NCBI GenBank assembly: GCA_022570795.1
Contig: JAKUDP010000002.1
Coordinates: forward strand, 62,001-126,000
Direction of reading: 5' to 3'
Length of the DNA: 64,000 nucleotides
Source: Sphaerulina vaccinii
Lineage: Eukaryota > Ascomycota > Dothideomycetes > Mycosphaerellales > Mycosphaerellaceae
Under the pieces are notes generated by a model that had not been told where the DNA came from, ran no database searches, and saw only the letters and a list, made by a program, of their open reading frames with translations. Below are positions 41,847 to 53,030 of this stretch, piece by piece; position 1 is the stretch's first letter; each line of letters starts with the position of its first letter. The position numbers were made by a program, and so were the translations under genes.

Positions 41847-43948
41847 ATGTCCTTTTAAGCCCTGCCGCCAGAGATCAAGTCTCGCATTGGCGACTACCTT
41901 GCTTCCCATCGCCGGAGTCTCTGCTCTTACGCATTCACGGACAAGGACTGCAACACAGCCGCAAAGCCATCATTATATCGCTCCATCAAGCTGTGCATCA
42001 ACAGGTTTCCAGGCCTGGAAAGTGACATTTCAGAACTGGCCGAGCACTTGAGAAGGCACGATGCTGCGAGACATGTCCGTCACCTAGAAATATGGGGTTA
42101 TACCTTAGATCTACAAGCAGATGGCTATTGGGACCGGACCAGGACTCTGATTACGAGAGTTGTACGTGAAAGTTCGGATCAGCCCATTCTCGAAACAAGC
42201 TCGAGACTGGCTACGATATGCCAGAAAGCGCCTACGAACGCGCTGAACTTCTAGCAGAAGAATACCAGGCTTGGCAACCAGTGGCTCCACTGCTCTCCTT
42301 GTTCACTGGCTTAACAGACCTGTACTACGAATGCTCCAAGCAATTTCCCCCTTGCCTGCTAGAGATATTGCGCACGAGATTACCCATGTGTCGTCTGCAT
42401 CTGTTATCATTTGGCCTGGAGAGTCTTGTCGATGCTGCTCCAGATGCACATGAAGTTTCGCTGGCTACATATCCGAGACTAAGCAGCATCTGGTGTCAGT
42501 GGACCAAATGGACAGGACCAAACATGATCAATGATTTCAATGACTTGGCTACTTACGAACTGATTGTCGGCCTTGCTCCTAATCTCAAGGACGTTCGTCT
42601 GCGCTGGACAATGATAGGCCTCAAGCACACTGACTCTGATACTTTCTATGACACACCAAGGGCAGAATGGCAGGGCTTCTCCTCTAATTTGGCAAGGCCG
42701 AAGCGCAAAGGCAGCTTGCATCGTCTGTATGTGGATAGCAGTGACTGTGGCGGCGGATCACAACATGACTTGGAGCACTGGAGTGAACTGACTGACTTCG
42801 GGGCTCTGCGTGTTCTGGAAATATCTGCCATCCGTCTGGAAGGACTTCATTGGCTTACCAATTACCGCGGGTTCGCCAATCTCGACACCTTAATCTTGTG
42901 CGGAGTTATCTCCCAAGGGCGTAGAGGCGCACAGTTCAACAATTCGTTTAAGGAATGCTTGGCTGCTTTGCCTCCTCTGAAACCACTGGACATCCATTAT
43001 GATATCACCGCGCCCATTATACTGGCAATCATGGATCAGCACGGGCATCCTCTCCGACGCTTCAGACTTGGTCACTGGGGCAAGCCCAAAGGGTTCACTT
43101 TCGATGCGTATATGATAAGGAGACTCCAGTCCTCCTGCCCAAATTTAAAGGACCTGAGAATCCATGTTCCACGCTCGCAAGGCAATCTTGCCGAAGTGGC
43201 TGTGTACAGAGCGCTCGGTACGTTCAAAAAGCTGCAGACCTTGCACCTGATCATCGACTTCGACAAAGAGACACTCATGACTGCAACACCGGCTGATAAG
43301 TTAGATGAGGATGGGTACTTTATTTCTGGCTATATACCGGCTGAGGCATGCAGAGATCCATCATGGAATGTCGACGAGGACTCGTTGTATACAGGAGGAT
43401 GGGACTTGGACGGCGCTTACGAGCGTTGGCCTTCCATCGGGCACATCAGGGACACACTCATCGATGCAGCAGTGGACAAGTATCTGTCGTTGGCGATTTG
43501 GCAGACCATAACCGCTCGCAAGTCACCACACAGTCCGCAACTTCAGGAGTTGACAATAGAGGCAGGCGGCACACCTCGTTTTGGCGATGCCAGAGTTGAA
43601 GAGCTACCGGGCGTTCATGAAGTTCTCAAGCACTTCGATCGCTGCTTTGTGCTCCGGCGTGGGGAGCGAGATGACATACCTTGCGTACTTATGGAGGACC
43701 AGTACACAGATCGCATCAAGCGCTACCAAAATCGCGAAACGAAGTACTTGCACCCTGACATGGCACCGATACTCGAGAGCATCTGGCCCGACATTTTAGA
43801 TGAAGGAAAAGACTGGAGATATGATTGGCACAGCCTGCCGCTGCATAGTGCTGACTGGAGCGCACCGTCTCGACTCGCTGAAAAGGTTATCATGGAGCGG
43901 CCTGGGTCGGTGCCGCTGTCTATATATGCCATGCCAGCGCTACCTTGA
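41847..43948 (+). pseudogene. F-box/LRR-like protein, stop at codon 4
   Basis: The long frame at 42206-43948 (LRR-like: LRVLEISAIRLEGLHWL, NLDTLILCGV, CPNLKDLRIHV, LQTLHLIIDF) lacks its own start. Upstream, 41862-42161 encodes an F-box (LPPEIKSRIGDYLASHRRSLCSYAFTDKDC). Its only ATG, at 41847, is followed at codon 4 by TAA. The two parts lie in different frames. A 44-bp intron (GTACGT...TCGAG, 42162-42205) would join them in phase. Read through the TAA, the protein would be about 685 residues. Such proteins recruit substrates to SCF ligases. The TAA fits a Gln codon changed by C-to-T. A missed upstream exon ending at the TTTTAAG acceptor is the alternative. Confidence 0.65.
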
Positions 43949-44204
43949 GGTGCATGAGCTGATGTTCAAGTCGAGCGTTAAACACGCATGTCCTAAACAT
44001 GTCAACGCGGTTGCGAAAGAAGAGTCGTAGTCAGCCAAATCTGGATTGTTTCTATGATCTGTCCTTCTCAGCAGTCGTGATAGACACCAGATAAACACCA
44101 AATTCGTCCAGACTGGCAAAACATCTCCAGTCCACACTCTGTTCTCAATTCGACCCACTCCTTCACTCAAGTGCCTTAGCATCTCCATCCACGCGGAGAA
44201 GCCT

Positions 44205-45116
44205 TCACTCCACATCCAGACCAACCTCCATATCTTCCCACTGCGCCTCCTTCACCCTTCTCAACCCCTCCTCATCCTCATCCTCCCCCCTAATCCTCTC
44301 CCTCCGTTCTCGTAGCCACTTCTCCAACTTCCTTCCATGCTCTTCCACCTTACCATTCCACTCCTCACCCAACTCCCTCCTCTGCATAGCAGCAACCTCC
44401 CTTTCAAATTCTCTCCGATTCCTAGGATCCTGCTCATATCGAATGTTCTTCTCATGCTGCAGAATTCTCTTCCTTCTAGCGGCATCGAGAGTATCCTTCG
44501 CAGCAACACACATACCGATACACCTCTCTCCGACACTATGGAAAGATTGAGGCTCAGGGCATGAGGAGGGGGTGCCTTTCAATCGACCCTCTGAGTGAGC
44601 TTCGACATATCCTTGACCATACAAGAATCTTGGAGAACTAGATTCTGGAAAGGGACCAGTCATGACGAATGCCCTAGCTGACCTAGAAGCGCCAATTTCT
44701 CTTGTGTGGAAGAGTCTATGTCCGAATTCAGAGATCCTCTCATTGGCGTAGTTCTTGAATTCTTCGGGAGACATGGTTTCGAATTTCATATCTACCGGGA
44801 AGACATGCTTCACCTGGGAGGCTTTGGTTCTCTGGTATGGGGAGAGTTTCCCAACGGGCTTTGGTCGAGGGGTTGATAGTGTGGTTCCCGAATCAGCTCG
44901 GGAGTGAGACGGTTCTTCTGAGGTCGTTCTCTGATTTGTCGAGATATTCTGATCGCGGTCCGGAGCTGAGATCGTTGTCACGGTTGTTGGAAGAGCGGCC
45001 GGGACTGTGATTTGGGAGTCTTGTATGCTTGGAGCGATAGAGGAGGAGCTCATCTTGTCAGGTGAATCTGGGTGTAGCTTGCGGAAGGTCTGCTTGATAA
45101 TTTTCTTGATAGCCAT
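44205..45116 (-). CDS. Hypothetical protein, 303 aa, charged C-terminal coiled coil
   Basis: An intact single-exon frame from ATG 45116 (ACCATGGC-like context on the minus strand: AAGATGGC). The N-terminus is basic (MAIKKIIKQTFRKLH), then Ser/Thr-rich and probably disordered to about residue 100. A compact region follows (VFPVDMKFETMSPEEFKNYANERISEF; GHRLFHTREIGASRSARAF). The last 90 residues are a highly charged helix with WxxMEVGLDVE at the end. No domain recognised. The strong Arg/Glu helix suggests a coiled-coil interaction. Confidence 0.65.
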   Translation of the reverse strand: MAIKKIIKQTFRKLHPDSPDKMSSSSIAPSIQDSQITVPAALPTTVTTISAPDRDQNISTNQRTTSEEPSHSRADSGTTLSTPRPKPVGKLSPYQRTKASQVKHVFPVDMKFETMSPEEFKNYANERISEFGHRLFHTREIGASRSARAFVMTGPFPESSSPRFLYGQGYVEAHSEGRLKGTPSSCPEPQSFHSVGERCIGMCVAAKDTLDAARRKRILQHEKNIRYEQDPRNRREFEREVAAMQRRELGEEWNGKVEEHGRKLEKWLRERRERIRGEDEDEEGLRRVKEAQWEDMEVGLDVE

Positions 45117-46644
45117 CTTCTCTAAAATGGTCTTGGTGTTGCTGTGCTGGTTCGGGGTAGTCTTGGGTGGCGTAGAGTACGGAGATGGGTTAAAGCTGAT
45201 ATGCTTGTGATTGTGAATCTCTTGGATCTCGTGTGCTTGAAGTCCTGCTCTGATGAAACCCTCTGATGGTATGGTGTAGAAAGTCTGGAGGAGAGGAGAT
45301 TGAGTGTAGAAAAGATACCTAGAAATAAAATGTGTAAAAGGTTAAGCTGGTGCCAACTATGGTTCATACTGAGAAAGTGAGGACATCGATTTTCGACAAA
45401 TGAGAAGCTCTCAGGTGTACAATATGTTGACATATCTTCGTACGACATGGTGAACTTCTCCTGCGGACAGCAGTTTCCACGCAACTGGAGTCAAACCCAT
45501 GTCAGTAATGGCCATGCGAAGTCTGGCAGAGAAGAGTCAATTTGGACTTCTGAGGCAAGTGCGGTCATCTGTGTGAGATCAGCAAGGCTGCTGAGTCGAT
45601 ACGAACAGGAAGGTACATCTTACGGTAAAACGATAGGCCCAGCATCTCGAGTCCTTTCCCAATGGTTACCAGAGCCATACAAACCCGGGATGCCTCGCTG
45701 CAAAGTCCGGAGAGTGCCAAGTCGAACTTCTTGTGATGTGAGGCATCATGAAGTGAAGAGGCATCATGAAGTACACTCGATCGTGCTTCAACGACGTTTG
45801 AGCCCCAGGCTGTAACATAATAAACCGTGATTCTGCACGAAACGGAGCGATGTTCCACATGTCGTCCTGACCTCGTGGCATAGACAGAACTTGATATATA
45901 GGCCTTGGCATTGTGCTCGACCCACGGAAAATCACATGCTATCGCTGCCTCGAGTGTATCGAGCTCGTGTAGATTGCCAGATTCGTGAGGAGAGCACGGT
46001 CAGCGAGAATGACGCCAGAGGATCTTAGGCATATCGCAGGATTGATCCATAATCTTGTGGCGTTGACCGCATGTTGTAGACTTGTACTTGTTCGAGGCGT
46101 AGTCAATCATCTCCAGTTTCGTGTGCACGCCTCATGCTGTAACAGGCAGGTCGCAGTGATATGATGGATGAAGTCGCAGGCCGTCGATGATCTTTGTACA
46201 GAACTGGAAGAGTGAAGTAGGAGTGAAGGCCGATCGGTGGCCTATTTTTATCTTAGCGTGTACGGCAAGGGTCAGTGTGGAGCCGACCTCCCGCCTTCGC
46301 CTTGTTTCCCAGACTTCCTCTCGTCCTACACCAACAACAACTGATCAACATCAATGTGCGGCCGTTCTTCCGAATCCAATCGTCACAGCATCATGGGAAG
46401 CTGTCAGCATTGGCCTTCCAGTGACCAGAATCTTGATCTTGATCCTCGGCCGCGCAGGGACCAGAATAGCTCGTGAATCCTTCCTCCCACCTCGCGTCTA
46501 TCATGGTTTCATGGTCAGACGGGCCACAGATGCACAGCCGCAAGGGTCGAGATAGGACAGCACAGCATTCAGAGCTCTTCTTTACATACATACCATGACC
46601 CCGCTTGCATTGAACAACACTACTCGACAAGCTTCGAAGTCTGG
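45117..46644. other. Gene-free stretch, 1.53 kb
   Basis: No gene model could be supported. On the minus strand at 45565-45860 a helical-looking frame (LALSGLCSEASRVCMALVTIGKGLEML) exists, but it lacks a start and clean splice partners. A 12-bp repeat GCATCATGAAGT occurs twice near 45743-45772. Confidence 0.4.
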
Positions 46645-47642
46645 ATGAGAGCACCTTTCACCTCTGCAATGGGAGAACGCCCTCGCCAAGAACTTTTCAA
46701 TGGGCTAGGTTCGCTCTATCAGTCGAGAGACTTCTCAGATCTTGTCGTCTTCGGGAAGGATGGCTCACGACACTCTGTACATCGTGCAATACTATGTCCG
46801 AGATCTGAATACCTGAACACAGCTGTGCGAGAGGGCAAATGGAGGGTAAGCATATCAACCAGACGACCCTACTCATGCATGACTACTGACAAGAACCTCA
46901 GGAAGGTGTCGAAGGACACTTGATACTACCAGAAGACGACGAGGTCGTTCGGCTCATAGTCGAATACTTCTACTTCCTAGACTATGATCCCATCGTCAAA
47001 CTACCAGAAACCATCACACCAAGTGACTCGAGAGCCAGCGCAGATTCGCAGGCCAGCTCAGATGCCATGAGCGTCCGCACCGACGCTGGGACCTACGGCC
47101 ACATCTACGGCACATCAGCAGTCTCAGCGTTCGGCGGCCCAGCCTCACCTTTTTCAGCACCTTTCAGAGCTCGAACAGACTCGGCCTTGACTATGCACGC
47201 CATGCCAGGAGGCGCACCAGACTTCAACACTTTCACCAATGGCCAGCCTCGTCGACGAAGGACGACCAGAGGCATGGTGATGAATGCACCCGAACCTTCA
47301 CCCCTAGCAACGAAGGAACCTCATCTCATCTTACATGCACGAATGTATGCTGCTGCAGAGCGATACGGCATTGGCGGGCTCAAGGCACTGTCACTTGATA
47401 AGTTCAAGATCCAGCTGACACGACACTGGGATGCGACAGAACTTGCAGAGGCGATCCATGTCGTGTATTCTTCCACGCCTCCGGCTGACAAGGATATGCG
47501 AGAAGCAGTCGCTGATACATTGGGTTGGCATGGAAGATTGCTTGATAAGCCTGAGATTGAAGTTGCGATTCTGGAGATCAATGGACTGGCTTATGAGTTG
47601 TTGAAGAGAAGCAGGAGAGCTGAGCCGGAGTATGTGGAATAG
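46645..47642 (+). CDS. BTB/POZ-domain protein, 313 aa
   Basis: Exons 46645-46845 and 46902-47642 are joined by a 56-bp intron (GTAAGC...CTCAG, CTGAC branch site) in phase 0. Residues about 14-105 form a BTB/POZ fold: GLGSLYQSRDFSDLVVFGKDGSRHSVHRAILCPRSEYL, then EGHLILPEDDEVVRLIVEYFYFLDYD. A Ser/Ala-rich loop interrupts the fold. The C-terminal half has the usual BTB follow-on (HARMYAAAERYGIGGLKALSLDKF...ELAEAIHVVYSSTP). Fungal BTB proteins of this kind are thought to be Cul3 adaptors or self-association modules; partner unknown. A second ATG nine codons in may be used instead. Confidence 0.87.
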
Positions 47643-48313
47643 GAGAGGATCTCTGCGGCGAATCAGAGGCTCTCTGGCGGTGCGATGTCATGATCCAAAT
47701 TCAGTACTCAGAAGCCATCTCTTCCATTCTCTCCACCGAGTCCTTACACTGAAGCTGTCCGTGTCTACTAATAGCGTCTGGCTACCACATCGTCACCGTA
47801 ATCGTCCTTCGCGCGTTGAGTACATCATCAGACCTTCTCGGTGAACGTCCCGTACGATGAAGCTTCAAGTGTCTCAACGTCATCGCCTCGTGCTCTGCTG
47901 CACATCGCGCTAACGAGCAGGATGGTCCCGGTGAGGAGGTACACAGCTGCGAAAACTACACCTGGCATTAGTGTATGGGCGTCCGACAGCTACGAGGATG
48001 GTGTTGACTGACTGATGAAGGGCAAAAGCATAAGGTCGCCGTAATCCATCTTGTCTTTGAATATGTTGGGCTTGTTGTGATGTTGTCTTGGTGGAAATAT
48101 AGCTGTTGGTGTCTGTGGTCGATTCTCTTGGCTGGTGTGCTAGGTGAGTTATATTTCGTGCGCCGTGCGTGTATCATAATCTGGTAGCTGGAAAGCTAGA
48201 ATGCTAAAGTTTATGGTCGATCCATACACTTTGCGCGAGGAATTACATGGCAACAGATTCTGGCTCACAATCGGTTGGCTCGCATCAATGCTGTTAACAG
48301 CGCACTACCGCAA
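47643..48313. other. Gene-free stretch
   Basis: Convergent space between the BTB gene and the SDR pseudogene. No gene supported. Confidence 0.5.
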
Positions 48314-49371
48314 TCACTTCCCGTCGCTCATACCAACCATCCCCACCGAGTCCCTCCACAATCTTTCTTCCTCCTCCAAATCATAAGTCTGCTTAACCCA
48401 TCCACTCCCAAAAGCCTGCCCATCATCCTCCCCACGTCTCGCCTCTTCGCAATCTTCCAAGTATTCCCCACCTCTACCCTCCCACTCCTTCCCAACAGCA
48501 GCAACAACAGTCGTCGCAGCGCCCTGCTCAGGCGACTTCAATATCTTCTTAACATATGGATTCGACACAATGTGTTCCAGAGCTGCAGGATCTAGGTTTC
48601 TTGAAATGTTCGTCGCAGTAGCTCCAGGATGGAGACTTGTGGCGTGGAGCCCTTTCTCTCATATCTGCGATCAATGGCGTTCGCTAGGTAGATTTCGGCG
48701 AGTTTTGAGATGGCGTAAGCTTGTTCGTGAGCATACTGACTATGTTCGAATCGATAGTTGTTGCTAGTTGGTAGTGTAGCTGCTCGATGTGCTGATGATG
48801 ACACGATCACTATGCGGGAGTGGAAGTCTTGAGTGGCACTTGAGAGAAGCGCAGGAGCTAGGAGTTGGAAGAGGAGGAAGTGGCTGAGATAGTTGGTCTG
48901 GAAGTGCAATTCGTGATCGTCTTCTGTCAACTGGAGGTTTGGGATGCCCATCACACCGGCGTTGCAGATCAAGATATGGACTTTGTTGTTCGTGGCGTTC
49001 AAGATAGTCCGAGCAGCTTCGCGTATGCTTGCGAACGAAGCATGGTTCATCTTAACGAGGGAGACCCGACCTGGCTCAAGCAGTGCTTGCACTGCCGAAG
49101 AGATGTTTTGTGCATCGCGTGAGGTCAGGAAGAGAGTGGCATCAGTCGCAGATAATGCCCTCGCTGTTTCAAGACCCTCAGAGATGTCAGCGATATTGAT
49201 CATTTATATGTGCTTGATTATACCTACAATGCCAGAGGTAGCACCGGTGATGATTACGACTTTGCCAGTAAGCTTGCCTTGGAGGCCTTCATCTTGGATG
49301 ACTTGTAGTGCTGACGGGCGAGCATCTCCGACGCCTTGAGGATCGGCGTGTGCAGCGGTGTAGATGCCCAT
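48314..49371 (-). pseudogene. Short-chain dehydrogenase/reductase, -1 frameshift
   Basis: Exon 1 (49371-49228) ends in KVVIITGATSGI, and a 51-bp intron (GTAGGT...TGAG, CTGAC branch site) leads to exon 2 at 49176. Together they give the complete TGxxxGIG nucleotide-binding motif, then LTSRD, ICNAGVMG, VIVSSSAHR and the catalytic YAISK. The frame then slips at about 48651-48656. Beyond it, coding continues in the next frame (LHATSLHPGATATNI, DPAALEHIV, SPEQGAATTVVAAV) to TGA at 48314. Exon 2 is 3n+2 long, consistent with one missing base. Unshifted it would be about 335 residues, like retinol-dehydrogenase/WW-oxidoreductase-type SDRs that use NAD(P)H on an unknown alcohol or ketone. The shift follows the active site but removes the C-terminal substrate region. 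Confidence 0.85.
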
Positions 49372-49759
49372 TTGATTACTTGTTGCTCTCGTACTACGGA
49401 GACGAGGCACGCAGTGAGACACATATGTTCACCACATCCATAGGACACTGTGTGGAGAGCTTGATTTCTCATCACTGCACTGTGACCGGTGAATTGGTGT
49501 CGCAGAGTATGTCAGAATGTCGGTTTGAGCGGAGCGGCAATCTAACAATATCAGTGTCTCCGTTCGCGACTTCGCATCGCGCGTTGCCAAAGGCGCGAGT
49601 AGCTCGGCTTTGAATGAAGCTGGGATCTTAGTCATCGCATCACGCGCAATGTGGCATCCAGCTATCACCTGCGCGACACCAACCATGTTTGTTGTCATGG
49701 TGTATCGCCAACCGTGCACTGATGCCATACTCTGACATGCCTCCCCAGCTTCACTGCTA
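49372..49759. other. Gene-free stretch
   Basis: Holds the upstream region of the SDR pseudogene and the 3' UTR of the mitochondrial protein gene. Nothing else supported. Confidence 0.5.
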
Positions 49760-50659
49760 TTATTTCCCAGAGCCTGACAGCATCTTGAGATATTCTTCAT
49801 CCTCTGTCTTGCGACTCGCAGGAGTGTGTCTCTGGAATCCTTCATCCCTGATCACTCGCTCCTTGTTCTGCATCTCCTCCCATAGCGCTGACTCTGCCAG
49901 CTTCTCCTTCAACCAGACTGTTCCAACTGTATTGAGGAGCTTCGATTGAACCATGAAGTACTCCTTCCACTGCTCGTTCTTTCGATCAACCCAGTCCTGA
50001 TGAAACTTTCTCTCCACAGCAAGCGCGTTCTCTGCGTCCAAGACACGATCTGAAGCCCAGAACAACCTTGATAAGAATGAGCGAGCTTGCTCTCCCTGCG
50101 CCAATGGCTGTTTTTCGCTCTGCTGCTGGCTACTTCTTGTTGTAGCATCGTTTTTCTGCTGTTCTTTATGGGGAGCTCCTGGTGAGTTCAACAGAATTGT
50201 GACGCATAGCACGAAGCCTGACACAACTGTGAAGACGAGAGTGTTGCCGACCACCTCTCCAATCTTCGCACCGTCATCCCGTATTTTGACCAGCCTCCTT
50301 GCAATACTGAGTTGGTCTTTCCTATCGAGGGCCGCATTATCCTCAATCAATTCCTAGATCTGCTTGCTGCAGGCAGCTTGGTAGCTTACCTGCAGCTTCT
50401 GTCCCTCACGGATAAGTCTGATGGCCTCCTCCACACTGTTCGCATCATGATCCCAGGGAGCTTTTGCTGGCCTTTCGGATAGAGGGATGACTTGAGAGCT
50501 TGGAGTGATGTCGATGCACGGCACATCGTCTGTGCTATGGGGCTCGCTATCCTGATCGGATTTGGCCTTCGCTGTAGCGTATCTTCGCGTAAGAGAGGGT
50601 CTTAAGGTGCTGATTAAGTTCAATAGAGCTAGCCTTCGGAAGAGACTGTGGGCAGACAT
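49760..50659 (-). CDS. Predicted mitochondrial membrane protein, 287 aa
   Basis: Two in-frame blocks, 50659-50390 and 50353-49760, are separated by 36 nt that start GTAAGC and end CTAG. As written, the last codon of those 36 nt is a TAG stop. Treating them as an intron gives 287 residues. The N-terminus is a good mitochondrial presequence (Arg/Leu/Ser-rich, LFRRLALLNLISTLRPSLTRRYA). After an acidic segment and an EEAIRLIREGQKLQ helix comes one transmembrane helix near residues 123-146 (VGNTLVFTVVSGFVLCVTILL). A charged coiled-coil tail with many Gln and Glu follows. No named domain. It may be an inner-membrane assembly or scaffold factor, but that is inference. Confidence 0.7.
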
Positions 50660-51827
50660 GTTTGTTGTTGAGCTGATGCATCTTAGAGGTCTTTTAGTGA
50701 AGTCGACAACAAGATCAGGATCCCAGCTCGTCGCCGGCGTCTCGAAGATGAGCCGAACGGCAGACCAGGGTGTTGGTCACACTGCATGTGCTGACACAAA
50801 GAACACTTCGGACATCTTTTCGTTCCATCTTCGTGCTTCTCCCACACCATCAGTTTCTTGAGACAACTTCGAGATCTCCGGCGAGCAGTCCTGTGAAGTA
50901 GCGGGCAATGTGGAAGACGAAACTCGCCACTGTGGACACGTCTCGGACCGATGTAGACGACGCCAGGATCTTCTGCAGCAGCACCTTCGATAAGGACGTG
51001 ATTGGAACAGTCCAGATGCATTTCAAGGAGCCTAAGGTCTGCCAAGTATCGTCGCCAGCATTGAAGGACCCACGGTATCCACGAACCCGTTGCAACCACG
51101 TGGAGCAAGATCTCATCAGACCTCACCGACCACCAAGATACCCGGCGATAGAAGACCAGCGCAAGCAGAGTTCTGGTAGCACAAGCCCAAGACCGCGATA
51201 TGAACTGCTCCGTTCTTGGTTTCTGATGCTTCCGACCCTTCGAGAAGTCCCATACAAGCTCTTCGGCACATCTTGTGGTCTACGATCGACGGCTCCGCAT
51301 CTGTCGCTATACGCACGACATGGTATCCTATCACCACGTGTGAGGTGGAGTGTTGTTCTTGGCCAAACGTGGCAATCGCGCACGAGAATGTCTTGCAGTT
51401 CCAGGTTCTTGACTAATCCTTGCCATCATGGCAGCCATATGACATTACTTGTTCGGGTAACTGTACAAGATCAGTCATAGATGTGAGGCACTTCGACATT
51501 GTTGATGTTGACGTGAACAACAGAAAGACGGCAGAACCAATGCAATCTCCCAATCTGGACTAATGTACTAATGCCTCAGGCAGAACATATCGACAGAACA
51601 GTCGGTCTTGTGACAATGCCTCGGCGCTCGTTCCAGAACCCCAACATGATTGGATCGACCGGACTTCATGATCTTCGCGCGTACCTCGCGAACGTTGGCG
51701 AGGAGTCCAGATTTGTATTGACAGCCGTGTCTGCAGTACGTCAGTGGTTAATAAGTATGATGAGACATCCTCTTCGATTCCCTTCCTAGTCGCACCTCTG
51801 CCCTTTCCGTTGACCGCCACAATAATA
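50660..51827. other. Unresolved 1.17-kb stretch
   Basis: Overlapping frames of 70-190 codons run on both strands, and none has a recognisable domain or a better claim than its antisense. The right part should be the CE5 esterase promoter. No gene is called. Confidence 0.4.
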
Positions 51828-52745
51828 ATGTCTCCAAACAAAAAGACCCTTCTCGCTGCTGGCCTAGCCGCAGGACTCACACAAGCACAGTCCTTTGGAA
51901 ACTACTCGACAATCAGCAACGTTTCGAGCTCAGCATGTCCAGGTGAAGGAGGAGCACATATCATCGTTGCCCGAGCATCGATTGAGCCTCTAGGATATGG
52001 AATCATCGGAGCTGTCAAAGACCACGTCATCGCCAACAGCTCTGCCTCGAACGCGGAGTATGTAGTGTATCCAGCTACATTGACAGACTACTTCAGCTCG
52101 GAAGGCGACGGCGTACTTGGCATGAAAGCTCTTGTGGACGCATATCTCGCCAAAGATTGCAACAATGCTCCTCTGGTCCTGATGGGTTACTCCCAAGGTG
52201 CTCAAGTCGTCATGGACTATCTCTCTGGCCAAAGTGTTGAAGTCTTCCCATACAACGCCAGTTTGGCCTCCGCTGCCTCGACTTCGACATTCAGCCGTCT
52301 GGCAGCAGCTGTCGTGATGGGAGACCCATCCATCAACATCACCAACAGCGAATTCCACGTTGGCAACTCCACGAAATCTGGACTCTTCGCACGACATGCA
52401 AATTCTAGTGCTGTCTTGAACCAGATGGAAGTGAAACTTCAGAGCTATTGTGATGCACTGGATCCTTACTGCGCGAGTGCAGGTAACTTCGACAATTTGT
52501 CTGTGCATCTGTCGTATGTGGAGGAGTATGGCCAAGTGGCATCGGAGTTCGTGTTAGAGAAGATCAAGGCCTACTATGCCTCGAACGGTACCAGCAGCAA
52601 TGGGACATCGAATGCAACGGCGACAGCTTCGCCAACGGGATCGAGCTCTCCGGCCGCGTCTACTGGCGGAGCTCCCAGCATGCGTACGGGTAGCACGATT
52701 GCAGTGGTACTGGCTCTCGGAGCAGCTTTCTTGTGCGGTCTTTAG
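51828..52745 (+). CDS. Secreted CE5 cutinase/acetylxylan esterase, GPI-anchored
   Basis: From ATG 51828 the 305-residue product begins with a signal peptide (TLLAAGLAAGLTQAQS). It has the CE5 alpha/beta-hydrolase fold: the CPGEGGAHIIVARAS strand, nucleophile elbow GYSQGAQ (Ser ~122), a CDALDPYCASAG segment giving the catalytic Asp (~212), and SVHLSYVEEYG with the catalytic His (~227). Four Cys can form the two usual disulphides. After the catalytic domain come about 35 Ser/Thr/Asn residues and a hydrophobic end (GSTIAVVLALGAAFLCGL), a clear GPI-anchor signal. The CDxxDPYC and VHLxYV forms lean to acetylxylan esterase rather than true cutinase. It would cleave acetyl or cutin esters at the cell surface. 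Confidence 0.92.
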   Translation: MSPNKKTLLAAGLAAGLTQAQSFGNYSTISNVSSSACPGEGGAHIIVARASIEPLGYGIIGAVKDHVIANSSASNAEYVVYPATLTDYFSSEGDGVLGMKALVDAYLAKDCNNAPLVLMGYSQGAQVVMDYLSGQSVEVFPYNASLASAASTSTFSRLAAAVVMGDPSINITNSEFHVGNSTKSGLFARHANSSAVLNQMEVKLQSYCDALDPYCASAGNFDNLSVHLSYVEEYGQVASEFVLEKIKAYYASNGTSSNGTSNATATASPTGSSSPAASTGGAPSMRTGSTIAVVLALGAAFLCGL

Positions 52746-53030
52746 TTGGGCAGGATAAATAGAACTGCCAATTAATCCTGTGAAGATCTTTCCGCATCTG
52801 TCGTTCTTCACATCGGCGCACACTGGAACCCGGGTGCCGAACCAAGCCAGGGCCCGATCTTGCGATGGCATTTGCCCTCCGTCCATCCGTGGTCGAGCGA
52901 TTCACGATCGTTGTATAATATGTGAGTGGGGACTCTTGTACCTCGTGTATAATGGGAACGCTCTGCCCTTCACACTCGAAATCTCCCTCTTCGATCAGAG
53001 TTTCCTGAACTTCAAGCTTTGTCAAGCTCA

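Noticed and set aside
45565..45860. Helical minus-strand frame near 45.7 kb
   Set aside because: No start codon or consistent splice sites; attempted intron joins gave stops or wrong phase.
50683..51480. Opposing 150-190-codon frames upstream of the esterase
   Set aside because: Both strands are open over the same bases, with no domain or start context to prefer either.
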